The notes under the pieces were generated by a model that did not search any database, had not been told where the DNA came from, and saw nothing but the letters and a program-made list of their open reading frames with translations. A stretch of DNA of 19,053 nt, taken from assembly GCA_047615865.1 (NCBI GenBank), contig JBLHIB010000066.1:1-19053 (forward strand). The letters are read 5' to 3'. Positions 1 to 7,627 of the stretch are shown piece after piece. Origin of the DNA: JADFAK01 sp047615865 (GTDB lineage: Bacteria; Bacteroidota; Bacteroidia; Flavobacteriales_D; Sanyastnellaceae). Positions within the stretch are counted from its first letter, which is position 1; every line of letters starts with the position of its first letter. Position numbers and translations under genes: made by a program.

Positions 1-1455
1 ACGAATGTTGTTTTCGTAGTTGAAACTACGGGTAACCGCATGAAGCCTTACGTTGATGAGATCGTAAAGATCATGGAGAATGTCAACAAGAATACAAAGC
101 TGGAAGAACGTCCCGATATCAAGTGGGGATACGTTGGCTATTCAGATGCCAATTGTGATGAACCAGATGAAGACGCGGTAAACTTGGTCATCCCATGTAC
201 GGAAGACGATTTGTTTGTCGAACAAATTCTCACAAAAGCTTCGTTTGTTGCAACAGGACCACGAGACGATTATTCGGCATCATTTTACGGGCTAAAGACT
301 GCATTGGATAAATGTAAATTCAATGAAAATCAGACTAACATAATTGTTCATTTAGGAAATCGTCCTGACTTACAAGATGATTTTGATAGAGAGGATTTGT
401 GCATCGAATCTAAACCAGACATGGTGCCGCGTCAACGTGATATTTGGGCTGGATTTTCAAACTATTCGATCAACTATCTTGCAGTGCAATGTTTCCGAGA
501 TGGCATGGCAACCGACTCTTTGTTCATTCGTGATGCGAGGAATATGATGCTTAGTGCTTCAAAGAAAATGTACGATGAAGTTAGAGAGAAGGATTTTTAT
601 GCTGAGTTTTCGCCACCGACTTCTCCTAAAATTGTTTCTTACAAAGACAAGGCTGAAATTGGCATGGAAGATAATGCTGTGACCATTATGAGGGCGATTT
701 GGCCAAATGGTGATAACATCACGAATGGTATGATTGCCATGGACCCCAAAGTCTTCTCAAAAGAAATGGCGAAATCAATTCTTGATGCCAGAGACAAAGC
801 GAAAGCCGAAATAAAAGTCATTAAGAGGTTGTATATGGACAACTCAGAGCTAAGTTCTATGACATCTGCCTTTGGAAATACGGCTCACATCTTGAGTCAG
901 AGTGGATTGACAAAAGAAGAGATCGCGATCTTATCTACTGAGCGTGTTCAATTGTACTGGCATGGATATGCCCCTAAAAAATTACCGTATGCGACACATG
1001 ACATGTGGAAGACGGTTTTATTCTTGTCTGAGGACAAGGTGTATGACATCAACAAGCAATTCGAAGGCATAACATCGGCTTTCGATGCTGCTGATACAGA
1101 GACCAAGAAAATGGCCATCAAAAACCTATGGGAGGACATTGCTACAAGTGTTCTCAACATGGATTTGGATAAGGTGAGGGACAATGTGACCGTCACAGAA
1201 ATTCGAAACAAAATGATTGGTCTCAAAGAACAGGGAGTTAGCCTAGGTAACGAATCTGACGTTTTATTGAATGTTACGTTAAATGGAATTGATGATTTAA
1301 CGTCTAAGGAGGTCAATCATTATCTGAATGAACTTCAAAAGAAAGTACAGTTTTGGGAAGGTGTTCAAAACGGCTATAAATTTTCATATTATCCTGCTGG
1401 TGAAGGTGAAAATAGAAAGAAGTTTTATTGGATCCCATTTGAATTTTTGTACTAA
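1..1455 (+). CDS. vWA-domain protein, 5' end outside the window
   Basis: The frame is open from base 1, so the ATG at 40 is internal and the true start lies upstream; 484 residues are visible. The first residues (NVVFVVETTGNR) match the first strand and MIDAS loop of a von Willebrand A domain, followed by an amphipathic helix and the strand WGYVGYSD. A later strand, NIIVHLGNRPD, sits where the family usually has a Gly-Asp metal loop. The MIDAS is degenerate: Asp-x-Thr/Ser-Gly-Ser reads ETTGN. The helical C-terminal half, with a LPY...W...LS stretch near codon 315 of the ATG-40 numbering, reminds me of the C-terminal part of PpkA-type vWA proteins; that is recall, not alignment. It opens a tight operon with an ABC ATPase and an FtsX-like permease, so it probably acts as a protein-interaction partner of that envelope complex. 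The domain call is good and the function is inferred. Confidence 0.8.
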   Translation, partial: TNVVFVVETTGNRMKPYVDEIVKIMENVNKNTKLEERPDIKWGYVGYSDANCDEPDEDAVNLVIPCTEDDLFVEQILTKASFVATGPRDDYSASFYGLKTALDKCKFNENQTNIIVHLGNRPDLQDDFDREDLCIESKPDMVPRQRDIWAGFSNYSINYLAVQCFRDGMATDSLFIRDARNMMLSASKKMYDEVREKDFYAEFSPPTSPKIVSYKDKAEIGMEDNAVTIMRAIWPNGDNITNGMIAMDPKVFSKEMAKSILDARDKAKAEIKVIKRLYMDNSELSSMTSAFGNTAHILSQSGLTKEEIAILSTERVQLYWHGYAPKKLPYATHDMWKTVLFLSEDKVYDINKQFEGITSAFDAADTETKKMAIKNLWEDIATSVLNMDLDKVRDNVTVTEIRNKMIGLKEQGVSLGNESDVLLNVTLNGIDDLTSKEVNHYLNELQKKVQFWEGVQNGYKFSYYPAGEGENRKKFYWIPFEFLY

Positions 1456-1460
1456 CCACT

Positions 1461-2192
1461 ATGTCTGAACCCATATTAAGTCTTAGTAATCTTCTCTTGG
1501 GTTATTCTCAAGAAAAGCCGGTCCTACATGTAGAAAAAGTGGATATCCCAAGGGGTAAACTCGTTTTTCTATTGGGCCCTTCAGGTATAGGAAAAAGTAC
1601 CTTGCTTGAGTTTCTTGGCTTGATGACGGATTCATGTTTGAATAAAAATGAAGGTAAATATATACTCCGATCCGGAGAAGGGGAGGATCATGATTTATTA
1701 GGGATCTGGGGACGTTCCGACATGGAAATTTCTGCGATTCGTAAAGAGCATTTGAGCTTTGTATTTCAGTCTACGAACTTGATGCCCAACTTTAGCATTG
1801 GTGAGAACATGTGCTTCAATTTATTGATGGAAGGAATGTCTCCTGAAGAAGCGAAGCAGAAAGTGCTAAAAGCGATGAATGAGGTGGGTTTGCCTGAATT
1901 ACTTTACGATAAAAAAGTAGTCGAGGCGTCGGGAGGACAAAAGCAAAGAATTGCCTTTGTTCGTGCCTTTAGTACTCGATTTTCAATTCTGTTTGGTGAT
2001 GAACCGACAGGAAATTTGGACGAGGGCAATGCTATAAGATTGTTCGAGATCTTGAAAAATAAGATTGAAACTTCTCAGAAAACAGCTGTTGTTGTGTCCC
2101 ATGATGCAAGACTAGCTCAACGTTTTGGTGACATCATTATCGAAATGAAACCAGGAGAGAATGGGAACCCCAATTCAGTATTAGTTCATTAG
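1461..2192 (+). CDS. ABC transporter ATPase, LolD/MacB-like
   Basis: This 243-residue ATPase hydrolyses ATP to drive the permease encoded 2 bases downstream. Visible motifs are Walker A GPSGIGKST (39-47), Q-loop FVFQS (Q103), signature ASGGQ (156-160), Walker B ILFGDE (176-181), the PTGNLD D-loop and H-loop VVSHD (H214). FVFQ..NLMP and DEPTGNLD are typical of the LolD/MacB/FtsE group, which works with FtsX-fold permeases rather than with importers. Oddities are Ala instead of Leu at the first signature position, and an extended, charged stretch (about 60-95) between Walker A and the Q-loop that is longer than usual for LolD. The ATG lies 5 bases after the vWA stop codon. The substrate cannot be told from sequence; lipoprotein handling, peptide export or signalling are all possible. 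Confidence 0.93.
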   Translation: MSEPILSLSNLLLGYSQEKPVLHVEKVDIPRGKLVFLLGPSGIGKSTLLEFLGLMTDSCLNKNEGKYILRSGEGEDHDLLGIWGRSDMEISAIRKEHLSFVFQSTNLMPNFSIGENMCFNLLMEGMSPEEAKQKVLKAMNEVGLPELLYDKKVVEASGGQKQRIAFVRAFSTRFSILFGDEPTGNLDEGNAIRLFEILKNKIETSQKTAVVVSHDARLAQRFGDIIIEMKPGENGNPNSVLVH

Positions 2193-2194
2193 CT

Positions 2195-3775
2195 ATGGGT
2201 CAATCGGAAAGTGAAAAGTTATTTTTTAGGAATGAGTTGAGAGCTCTCATTAAAGGTGGGATTTCGAAAAAACTCATCTTGCCAAGTTTTGTCTTTTTTG
2301 CGCTATTTGGTGTAATTGCAGCGAGTTCTGGCCTCGATTACCTCGAAGATAAAATGAATGATCCTTATGTCAACTGGATTGATATTCCTGTGACGACGGA
2401 TATGCAAGGTAAGTACGCACAGATTGTTGATTCCTTGGAGTATTGGCAAAATGTTGAACGCTGTCGTTTGGCTGAATGTGCAGGTTTTTATAGATTCAGT
2501 ATGTTCTTTTTTGGGAGCGATAATGACCAGCAATTCGTTCATGGGCGAACCGTAAACCCTAATCTTGATAAAGCATTGTTGGGTCGCATTTTAGTCGAAG
2601 AACAGATAGTTTTAGATTTTCGAAATTCGAAAGAAAATGAACATCGCAACAGTGAACGCATGTGGCGCTCAGGTATTATTATAACGGAAGATGTATACAC
2701 ACATCTGTTTGGTGATGCTCAGCCAAAACAAATCGCGGTTCGCAAAGGCGATCTGCTAAGCCCAGTAATGAATGTCATTGCAGTAGTGAAGAAGTTACCT
2801 GGTAAGGCCTCCTTCATTTGTAGTAATTCTTTTCATTGGTCTATTACCTATGATATCAGTAAGACCAAAATTCAAATGAGCTCTGCCGTGGATTCTATGG
2901 TTGTTTGGACCGGCTCTGAATATAATAACGAGGAGAGTGTTAAGCGTCTTAAGAAAGAATTGAGGGATTCAGATTATGGAGGTTATTTTGAATCAATTGA
3001 CGTTGCTCCCTTGGAGTCGGGTTTGATCTCTCATAACTCTAGGATCCGAATAGGATTGCGAGAAAGTGCTGATATCGGCTTGAGAAGGGAAATATTTAAA
3101 GGCCTCTTGTTTTCGGTTTTTCGAGGGGATAAACCGCGAATGGCTACAGATTATGTATTCATTAAGTCAAAAGCAGAAGAACAAGGTTTATTTGCGAAAA
3201 AGGCTTTCAATGAACAATACCACTGGTTTAGTTTGGGATTTTCTGAAATTGATAGTATTCGGCCCTTTTCCGAACTTATTCAAAGTGTTGAAGTTGAAAT
3301 GGATCTGAACAAAATAGAATCATTAGAAAACTTCAACTTGGTTTCTGTATTGACCGGAGTTTTAGGCGGACTGCTATTGCTATTTGCGCTGGTCGCGGTT
3401 ATAATATTTATTTATAATCTAGTAAGCAGTCATCTCGATCATATCAAAGATAATCTTGGAACCTTCCGGGCATTTGGAATTACGAAATCGTTTTTGGTTA
3501 AGGCATATTTGAGAATTGTACTGACTCTCCTTTCGGTGTCGCTTGCTCTAGCCATTGTGCTCATGTTGATTATTAATTATTCAGGATTTACAAGTTTGAT
3601 CTTAGGTCTGTTGAATTATGACGATGAAATTGCCCAAATGGAATTGAATATTTTTGATCCTTGGGTTTTGGTCATGATCGTATTGCTATACTCGTCGACA
3701 TATATTGTGACCAAGTATAGTGTTGAAGGCATTGTGAAAAATTCACCAGGAGACCTCATCTATAAAAGAGTTTGA
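2195..3775 (+). CDS. FtsX/MacB-type ABC permease
   Basis: This 526-residue membrane protein has the four-helix FtsX-fold layout: one N-terminal transmembrane segment (about 27-46), a large extracytoplasmic domain (about 47-380), then three transmembrane segments (about 383-409, 434-462, 488-506). After the second helix comes the family signature loop, HIKDNLGTFRAFGIT (415-429), where FtsX permeases contact the ATPase. The C-terminus (NSPGDLIYKRV) is also typical. The periplasmic domain has cysteines at 90, 95 and 209. Such permeases do not usually form a channel; they pass mechanical force to periplasmic partners or extract substrates from the inner membrane. It lies between the ATPase and a small anchored coiled-coil protein that may be its periplasmic partner. 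The fold is secure and the substrate unknown. Confidence 0.88.
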   Translation: MGQSESEKLFFRNELRALIKGGISKKLILPSFVFFALFGVIAASSGLDYLEDKMNDPYVNWIDIPVTTDMQGKYAQIVDSLEYWQNVERCRLAECAGFYRFSMFFFGSDNDQQFVHGRTVNPNLDKALLGRILVEEQIVLDFRNSKENEHRNSERMWRSGIIITEDVYTHLFGDAQPKQIAVRKGDLLSPVMNVIAVVKKLPGKASFICSNSFHWSITYDISKTKIQMSSAVDSMVVWTGSEYNNEESVKRLKKELRDSDYGGYFESIDVAPLESGLISHNSRIRIGLRESADIGLRREIFKGLLFSVFRGDKPRMATDYVFIKSKAEEQGLFAKKAFNEQYHWFSLGFSEIDSIRPFSELIQSVEVEMDLNKIESLENFNLVSVLTGVLGGLLLLFALVAVIIFIYNLVSSHLDHIKDNLGTFRAFGITKSFLVKAYLRIVLTLLSVSLALAIVLMLIINYSGFTSLILGLLNYDDEIAQMELNIFDPWVLVMIVLLYSSTYIVTKYSVEGIVKNSPGDLIYKRV

Positions 3776-3777
3776 CC

Positions 3778-4269
3778 ATGAAAAAAGTTGTTCCTATAAT
3801 ATTTGTTGCAATCGCTTTAGTAGTGACTTACATTTATTGGCCTTCTGGGGATTCTCGTGAGGCACAGAATAGCGAAGTCATTGAAAAGATAGAAGAGCTA
3901 AGTCTGGAAATTAAAGACCTTAGAACGGCGGAAAACATTATCGAGGCATCGAAACTGGATTCTTCAGAAACTCGAACTATGGACAGCACCGAGTTGGTCA
4001 GATTTCGGGAGGTTCAGCAACGAAGAATTGATCGACTTGAAAGTTCAGACAAGAAAAATGAAACGCCAGAGAGCATTCTCGAGAAGTACAAAGAGCTTAT
4101 GGGCAATGCTAAATCAGAATGTGATACGGTCCCTTTGCAGCTGTTCATTAAGGACTATATGTCAGACGAAATTGTCGTGAGCATGAAGCAAGCAAACACC
4201 GATTTCAAAGCAGCACTCAGAGCGTTGAGCAAAGAAAGACGACAAGTTATGATTGACTGCCGGAATTAA
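3778..4269 (+). CDS. Small membrane-anchored coiled-coil protein
   Basis: I do not recognise a named family. The protein (163 residues from ATG 3778) has one N-terminal hydrophobic segment (about 4-20) after MKK, then a charged, Glu/Lys-rich, mostly helical region (about 30-110) that looks like a coiled coil, and a C-terminal part with two cysteines (115 and 161) that could form a disulfide outside the cytoplasm. A TTG at 3772 is also in frame and would overlap the permease stop by 4 bases; I prefer the ATG because MKK followed directly by the hydrophobic helix is a normal anchor. It is the last gene of the vWA-ABC operon, 2 bases after the permease, so it is likely an accessory periplasmic subunit, with topology comparable to small FtsEX or LolCDE partners. 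That role is inference. Confidence 0.75.
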   Translation: MKKVVPIIFVAIALVVTYIYWPSGDSREAQNSEVIEKIEELSLEIKDLRTAENIIEASKLDSSETRTMDSTELVRFREVQQRRIDRLESSDKKNETPESILEKYKELMGNAKSECDTVPLQLFIKDYMSDEIVVSMKQANTDFKAALRALSKERRQVMIDCRN

Positions 4270-4278
4270 TCTGAACGA

Positions 4279-7263
4279 TTACCTCTCTTTCCAAGCTTGT
4301 TTGAAGTTTGAATTCTTACTGAGAGCTTTGAAAACTTCCGTCTTCTCGAAGAGGTCTAAATTTAACCACTGTTCAGGAAGTCCTTTGATTAAAACTTGCT
4401 CCAATTCAGCATTCTCATCTTTGGCCTCATCTTTCTTTAGGATATACCAATAGGCAACATTGGCAATTGAAAGAGGAGCATCAGACCCCAATGTAGTAGA
4501 AGTGTTATCCTCACTCATCTTCCGAAATTCCTCGATCGCTTTCGTGCTTCGCTGATCATCTTCCTGGGTCAAGTAATCCGCACCAATGTGAATCAAAATT
4601 CGAATACCTAGTACCTCTTTACCGTAGTTGCCATCTTGCCGGCAAAACTCAATGAAATCCAATAAGGAAATATCAGCAAGGGCAGTTATGCAATCATCGT
4701 ACTCATCTTCATAAAAGTGAACCAAGGCCTTTTTCATGCGAGATTCGATGTCTTCTTGATTTTGCTCAATGGCCAAGCCAAAATATTTACTAGACCTTTT
4801 GAAATCTTCTTCTTGAAGATAAATATTGGCTAGATACCTGTTCAGTAGCCAATCCGAAACTGGAGCGTTGACTTCTGCAGACTCTTTGAAACTCTTGATC
4901 GCAGTTGTTTTATTCTTATTGGCCTGCTTCGTCATCACGAAGTCACGTTCAAAACATGGATTGAAGCCCATATACCAGCAAGCTAGGTTGAAGTAAGCTT
5001 CTCCCGTATTCGTCCGACTTGTGTATTTTTCGAGGCTCTTGGTCGCTTTGTCAAAATCCTTTTTACCATACCAGAGGTACAGGTATTTTGCATAGATCTG
5101 TTGGTTTTTTAGATCGGAAAATGACGTTTTAATATGCTTCAGATGAGCCTTAGCTTTTTTCTTGTCCTGAGAAGACAACGCGCGCAAGTATGTTAAATTC
5201 TCCGCTAAGCTTGCGGAACTGGCGTATGCCAGTTTCTCAAGCTTTTTTATATCGTAACTCCCAAGACCTGCGTCTAGAAGGTTGTTGGCATGCGCCAAAT
5301 AAAGCTCGTCTGAATTGGTATTTCTAGTTAAAGATGATAAGAAGATAGACTCCGCATAAAGGTACTGGCCAACAGCGTTGGCAGTATTTCCAAGTTTGAG
5401 GTCATCTTTAAGTGTTGGGTCAATGAGTTGATTGCCTTGGTAAAATTTCAGTGCCAAATCATACCGGTCCTGAGCTAAGGCTTTATCACCCTCGCTGTTG
5501 AAGAAATCATGCAGACGATTATTCGTTGCTGAAATCTTTGATGAGTCGAATTGTGATCGAAAATCGGCAATAGTTGCCTCTTTACTTTCCTTCGTTCCCG
5601 TGATCAATTCAGTTTTGAGACGTGCTTCCCAAAATTGCGAGTTTTTAAGTAACGTTTCGTCTACTTCTAGTAATTCTGAAAATACTTTTTTAGCCTTATT
5701 AGCTTTGCCGTCAAAAGCATGTTGTTCAGCTAATAGTAAAGCGATATTTGTCATGCCTGCAAGATCCATACGGGTCATATCCCAACATGCTGATAGCATA
5801 TCTACTGCCGCGTCATGCATATTTTCCTGTTCATAATATTCATAGGCTTCACGTGCAAATTTAACCTTGTGCTCGCTTGAAGAACTTAGTTTTTCGTAGT
5901 CATCGTAGATCCCGTCTATGTATGGTGTTTTGTCGACAGGTCTCATCGCGATAATGGCCTTGTTCACTTCAATACGCGCAGCATAGGAAGGTATGAAATC
6001 TTTGTTTTTATCCGTACTTGCAACCAATGCTTTTAGACTTTGATCGAGCATATGGCTTCGCTGACTTTGCTCGCCGATCACATTTTCATAAAAATCAACA
6101 CCTTTAAAATAATCTTGAATATGTGGAGATACTGAGTCAGTTAAAAACTCGTCCAATGCGAAGAGCCTAATTCCTTGCTCTAATTCTTCCACAATACGTT
6201 CTATAAGCTGTTGCTCATTGTTCCATTTATCCCTCAATCGTGATGTTTCCTCAAGTTCATGATTTTGCGCGATCAATTCATCTAGCACAATGAGCGCATC
6301 TATATTTTCGCCATGATCTGCCAAATCTTGCGCTGTATTAAGACGCAGTTGAAAATGATCGAGCCGCTGCTGCTGTTGCGCTCCCTCAGACTTTTCTATC
6401 TGAGATAAAAGTTCGTCTATGTTATCTCGTTGGGTGCGGTAAAATGTTCGAGTTAGGTAGTTTTTACTAGCAGATGTTGCAAGATCAAGAATGCTTTTGG
6501 CCTGATCAAAGTCCTGAGCTTTAAACAATGAATCAGCAAGCTGAAGATGTTTATCGATGGCTCTATTGTAGTAAGCACAATTGCTCTCGACTAGAGGCGA
6601 AAAGAGTGATTTGAGTTCGGCGTTGATACTTTCATTTTCTGCAACTCGACGAAGGTACTTTTGGGCAAATTCATCCGAAAAATTCTCGATCATGAATTCA
6701 CTGCCATTGTTCATTGAAACGATCTGGCAGGAAATAGCTTTGGTTTTAGCCGACTGAGAAAAAGTCAGGTTAAACTCCAGTACGATAGTAGAAAGTGGTT
6801 GCTCACCTTTTACTTTACCATTGTATGATGTGAGCACTCTAGCCTGAGCCGTGCGCGCATCAGTCGAATCGTTCTCGTTGATCATCAATTGCCAATTCAA
6901 AAAACGGAGGTTCAAAGTCGCTGATGAGTCTCGCTGATAAAACTTGTTGTAAATATCGAAATAGTATTGAGATGAAATCATTTTTTGATTTCGCTGAACC
7001 ATTCCTGTGATGCTAAGATCTGAATAGAATTCGGCCGAATTCGAAATTGCACTTTTACTTCCGCCAACAGAGCGCTTGAAAAGACTCTCGAATTCAGATT
7101 CGGATGCACTAGTAAGATTGCTAAGTGTTTCGTTGAAGGAATTTATAGCTTCTATTGAGGCTTCGACGTATTGAAGCTTGTCATCTTCGGTGAATTGTGC
7201 CTGAACCATGCCAGGCAGACAAATCAGAACCACAAAATTTAGTAGAATGTGTTTGGGTGACAT
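4279..7263 (-). CDS. Large secreted protein with TPR-like repeats
   Basis: This 994-residue protein begins with a signal peptide (MSPKHILLNF..., probable cleavage after Ala22). Residues about 25-230 are a mixed, strand-rich N-terminal domain that I cannot name. From about 230 onward it is almost all helical, with tetratricopeptide-like units clearest around 595-680 and 780-870, where A.....Y..A...P-type spacing is visible. No catalytic motif is seen, so a scaffold role in the periplasm or outer envelope is likely. It converges on the vWA-ABC operon with only 9 bases between stop codons, so any terminators must lie inside the coding regions. It is transcribed away from the rnr promoter region. 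It could work with the ABC module, but being on the opposite strand this is not supported by co-transcription. Confidence 0.85.
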   Translation of the reverse strand: MSPKHILLNFVVLICLPGMVQAQFTEDDKLQYVEASIEAINSFNETLSNLTSASESEFESLFKRSVGGSKSAISNSAEFYSDLSITGMVQRNQKMISSQYYFDIYNKFYQRDSSATLNLRFLNWQLMINENDSTDARTAQARVLTSYNGKVKGEQPLSTIVLEFNLTFSQSAKTKAISCQIVSMNNGSEFMIENFSDEFAQKYLRRVAENESINAELKSLFSPLVESNCAYYNRAIDKHLQLADSLFKAQDFDQAKSILDLATSASKNYLTRTFYRTQRDNIDELLSQIEKSEGAQQQQRLDHFQLRLNTAQDLADHGENIDALIVLDELIAQNHELEETSRLRDKWNNEQQLIERIVEELEQGIRLFALDEFLTDSVSPHIQDYFKGVDFYENVIGEQSQRSHMLDQSLKALVASTDKNKDFIPSYAARIEVNKAIIAMRPVDKTPYIDGIYDDYEKLSSSSEHKVKFAREAYEYYEQENMHDAAVDMLSACWDMTRMDLAGMTNIALLLAEQHAFDGKANKAKKVFSELLEVDETLLKNSQFWEARLKTELITGTKESKEATIADFRSQFDSSKISATNNRLHDFFNSEGDKALAQDRYDLALKFYQGNQLIDPTLKDDLKLGNTANAVGQYLYAESIFLSSLTRNTNSDELYLAHANNLLDAGLGSYDIKKLEKLAYASSASLAENLTYLRALSSQDKKKAKAHLKHIKTSFSDLKNQQIYAKYLYLWYGKKDFDKATKSLEKYTSRTNTGEAYFNLACWYMGFNPCFERDFVMTKQANKNKTTAIKSFKESAEVNAPVSDWLLNRYLANIYLQEEDFKRSSKYFGLAIEQNQEDIESRMKKALVHFYEDEYDDCITALADISLLDFIEFCRQDGNYGKEVLGIRILIHIGADYLTQEDDQRSTKAIEEFRKMSEDNTSTTLGSDAPLSIANVAYWYILKKDEAKDENAELEQVLIKGLPEQWLNLDLFEKTEVFKALSKNSNFKQAWKER

Positions 7264-7294
7264 AATTTTAGTTCTTCGGTGTAGAAAATGGCCG

Positions 7295-7302
7295 CGAATA
7301 TA
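7295..7302 (-). promoter_or_regulatory. Possible -7 box for the TPR gene
   Basis: On the minus strand this reads TATATTCG followed by CGGCC, one base away from the Bacteroidota -7 consensus TAnnTTTG. It lies about 32 bases upstream of the ATG at 7263. I see no convincing TTG at the -33 position, so the call is weak. Confidence 0.35.
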
Positions 7303-7528
7303 TGGTGTTCACAGTTTAAGCATGTGATTCCTTTAGGCTTCGCAAAGAAAGACAAACTAATTAAAACCATTAGAATAATAAAGCTTCAGCAACTTTTCAC
7401 TATCGGCTTCAATAATTTTAGTTCTAAATATTTTATGAAAAGGGCTAAATATATTAATCTATAAAGTGAACATTAACAACCTCTTAACATCAAGTCCACA
7501 AAAATAACGACCTTTGCTGGGAATTGAA

Positions 7529-7560
7529 TTGCAATTGTTGCAATATAAAACTACCTTCTG
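7529..7560 (+). promoter_or_regulatory. Probable rnr promoter
   Basis: TTG at 7529-7531 is followed after 20 bases by TACCTTCTG at 7552-7560, an imperfect match to the Bacteroidota TTG-N19/20-TAnnTTTG arrangement. The start of transcription would fall near 7566, inside the palindrome at 7559-7573, and give a leader of about 60 bases holding two hairpins. Confidence 0.4.
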
Positions 7561-7573
7561 ATCGATTCGATCA
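7559..7573. repeat. Perfect 7-bp palindrome, operator-like
   Basis: TGATCGA-T-TCGATCA is a perfect inverted repeat with a single central base. It overlaps the end of the predicted -7 box and the likely transcription start of rnr, where a dimeric repressor could bind. It could equally form a small hairpin at the 5' end of the transcript. The function is inferred from position only. Confidence 0.5.
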
Positions 7574-7577
7574 AGAT

Positions 7578-7610
7578 GCCAGAGGTCTCTGGCTCGGGGG
7601 AATCACCCCC
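7578..7610 (+). promoter_or_regulatory. Two adjacent hairpins in the rnr leader
   Basis: GCCAGA-GGTC-TCTGGC (7578-7593; the loop bases G and C can also pair) is followed two bases later by GGGGG-AATCA-CCCCC (7596-7610). Both are perfect stems, and the second ends 17 bases before the rnr ATG. No T-run follows, so they are not terminators. They could stabilise the 5' end, hide or expose the ribosome entry region, or respond to temperature; RNase R is cold-inducible in some bacteria. The structure is seen and the role is inference. Confidence 0.55.
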
Positions 7611-7627
7611 AATATTTTAAACATTTT

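Larger units (their letters stand above)
7264..7627. other. Divergent intergenic region, TPR gene / rnr
   Basis: This 364-base gene-free stretch separates two divergent genes and must carry both promoters. Its middle (about 7430-7475) is very A/T-rich. The rnr-proximal end carries three inverted repeats in a row (listed separately). A 14-base direct repeat, ATAATTTTAGTTCT, occurs at 7262-7275 and 7412-7425 and may be chance in A/T-rich DNA. I found no ORF or tRNA. Confidence 0.6.

Noticed and set aside
639..1316. Two minus-strand ORFs inside the vWA gene
   Set aside because: Shadow frames of a well supported coding region, with low-complexity, implausible products.
7262..7425. 14-base direct repeat ATAATTTTAGTTCT, possible insertion footprint
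   Set aside because: The region is very A/T-rich, no transposase or terminal inverted repeats are seen, and a chance match is plausible.
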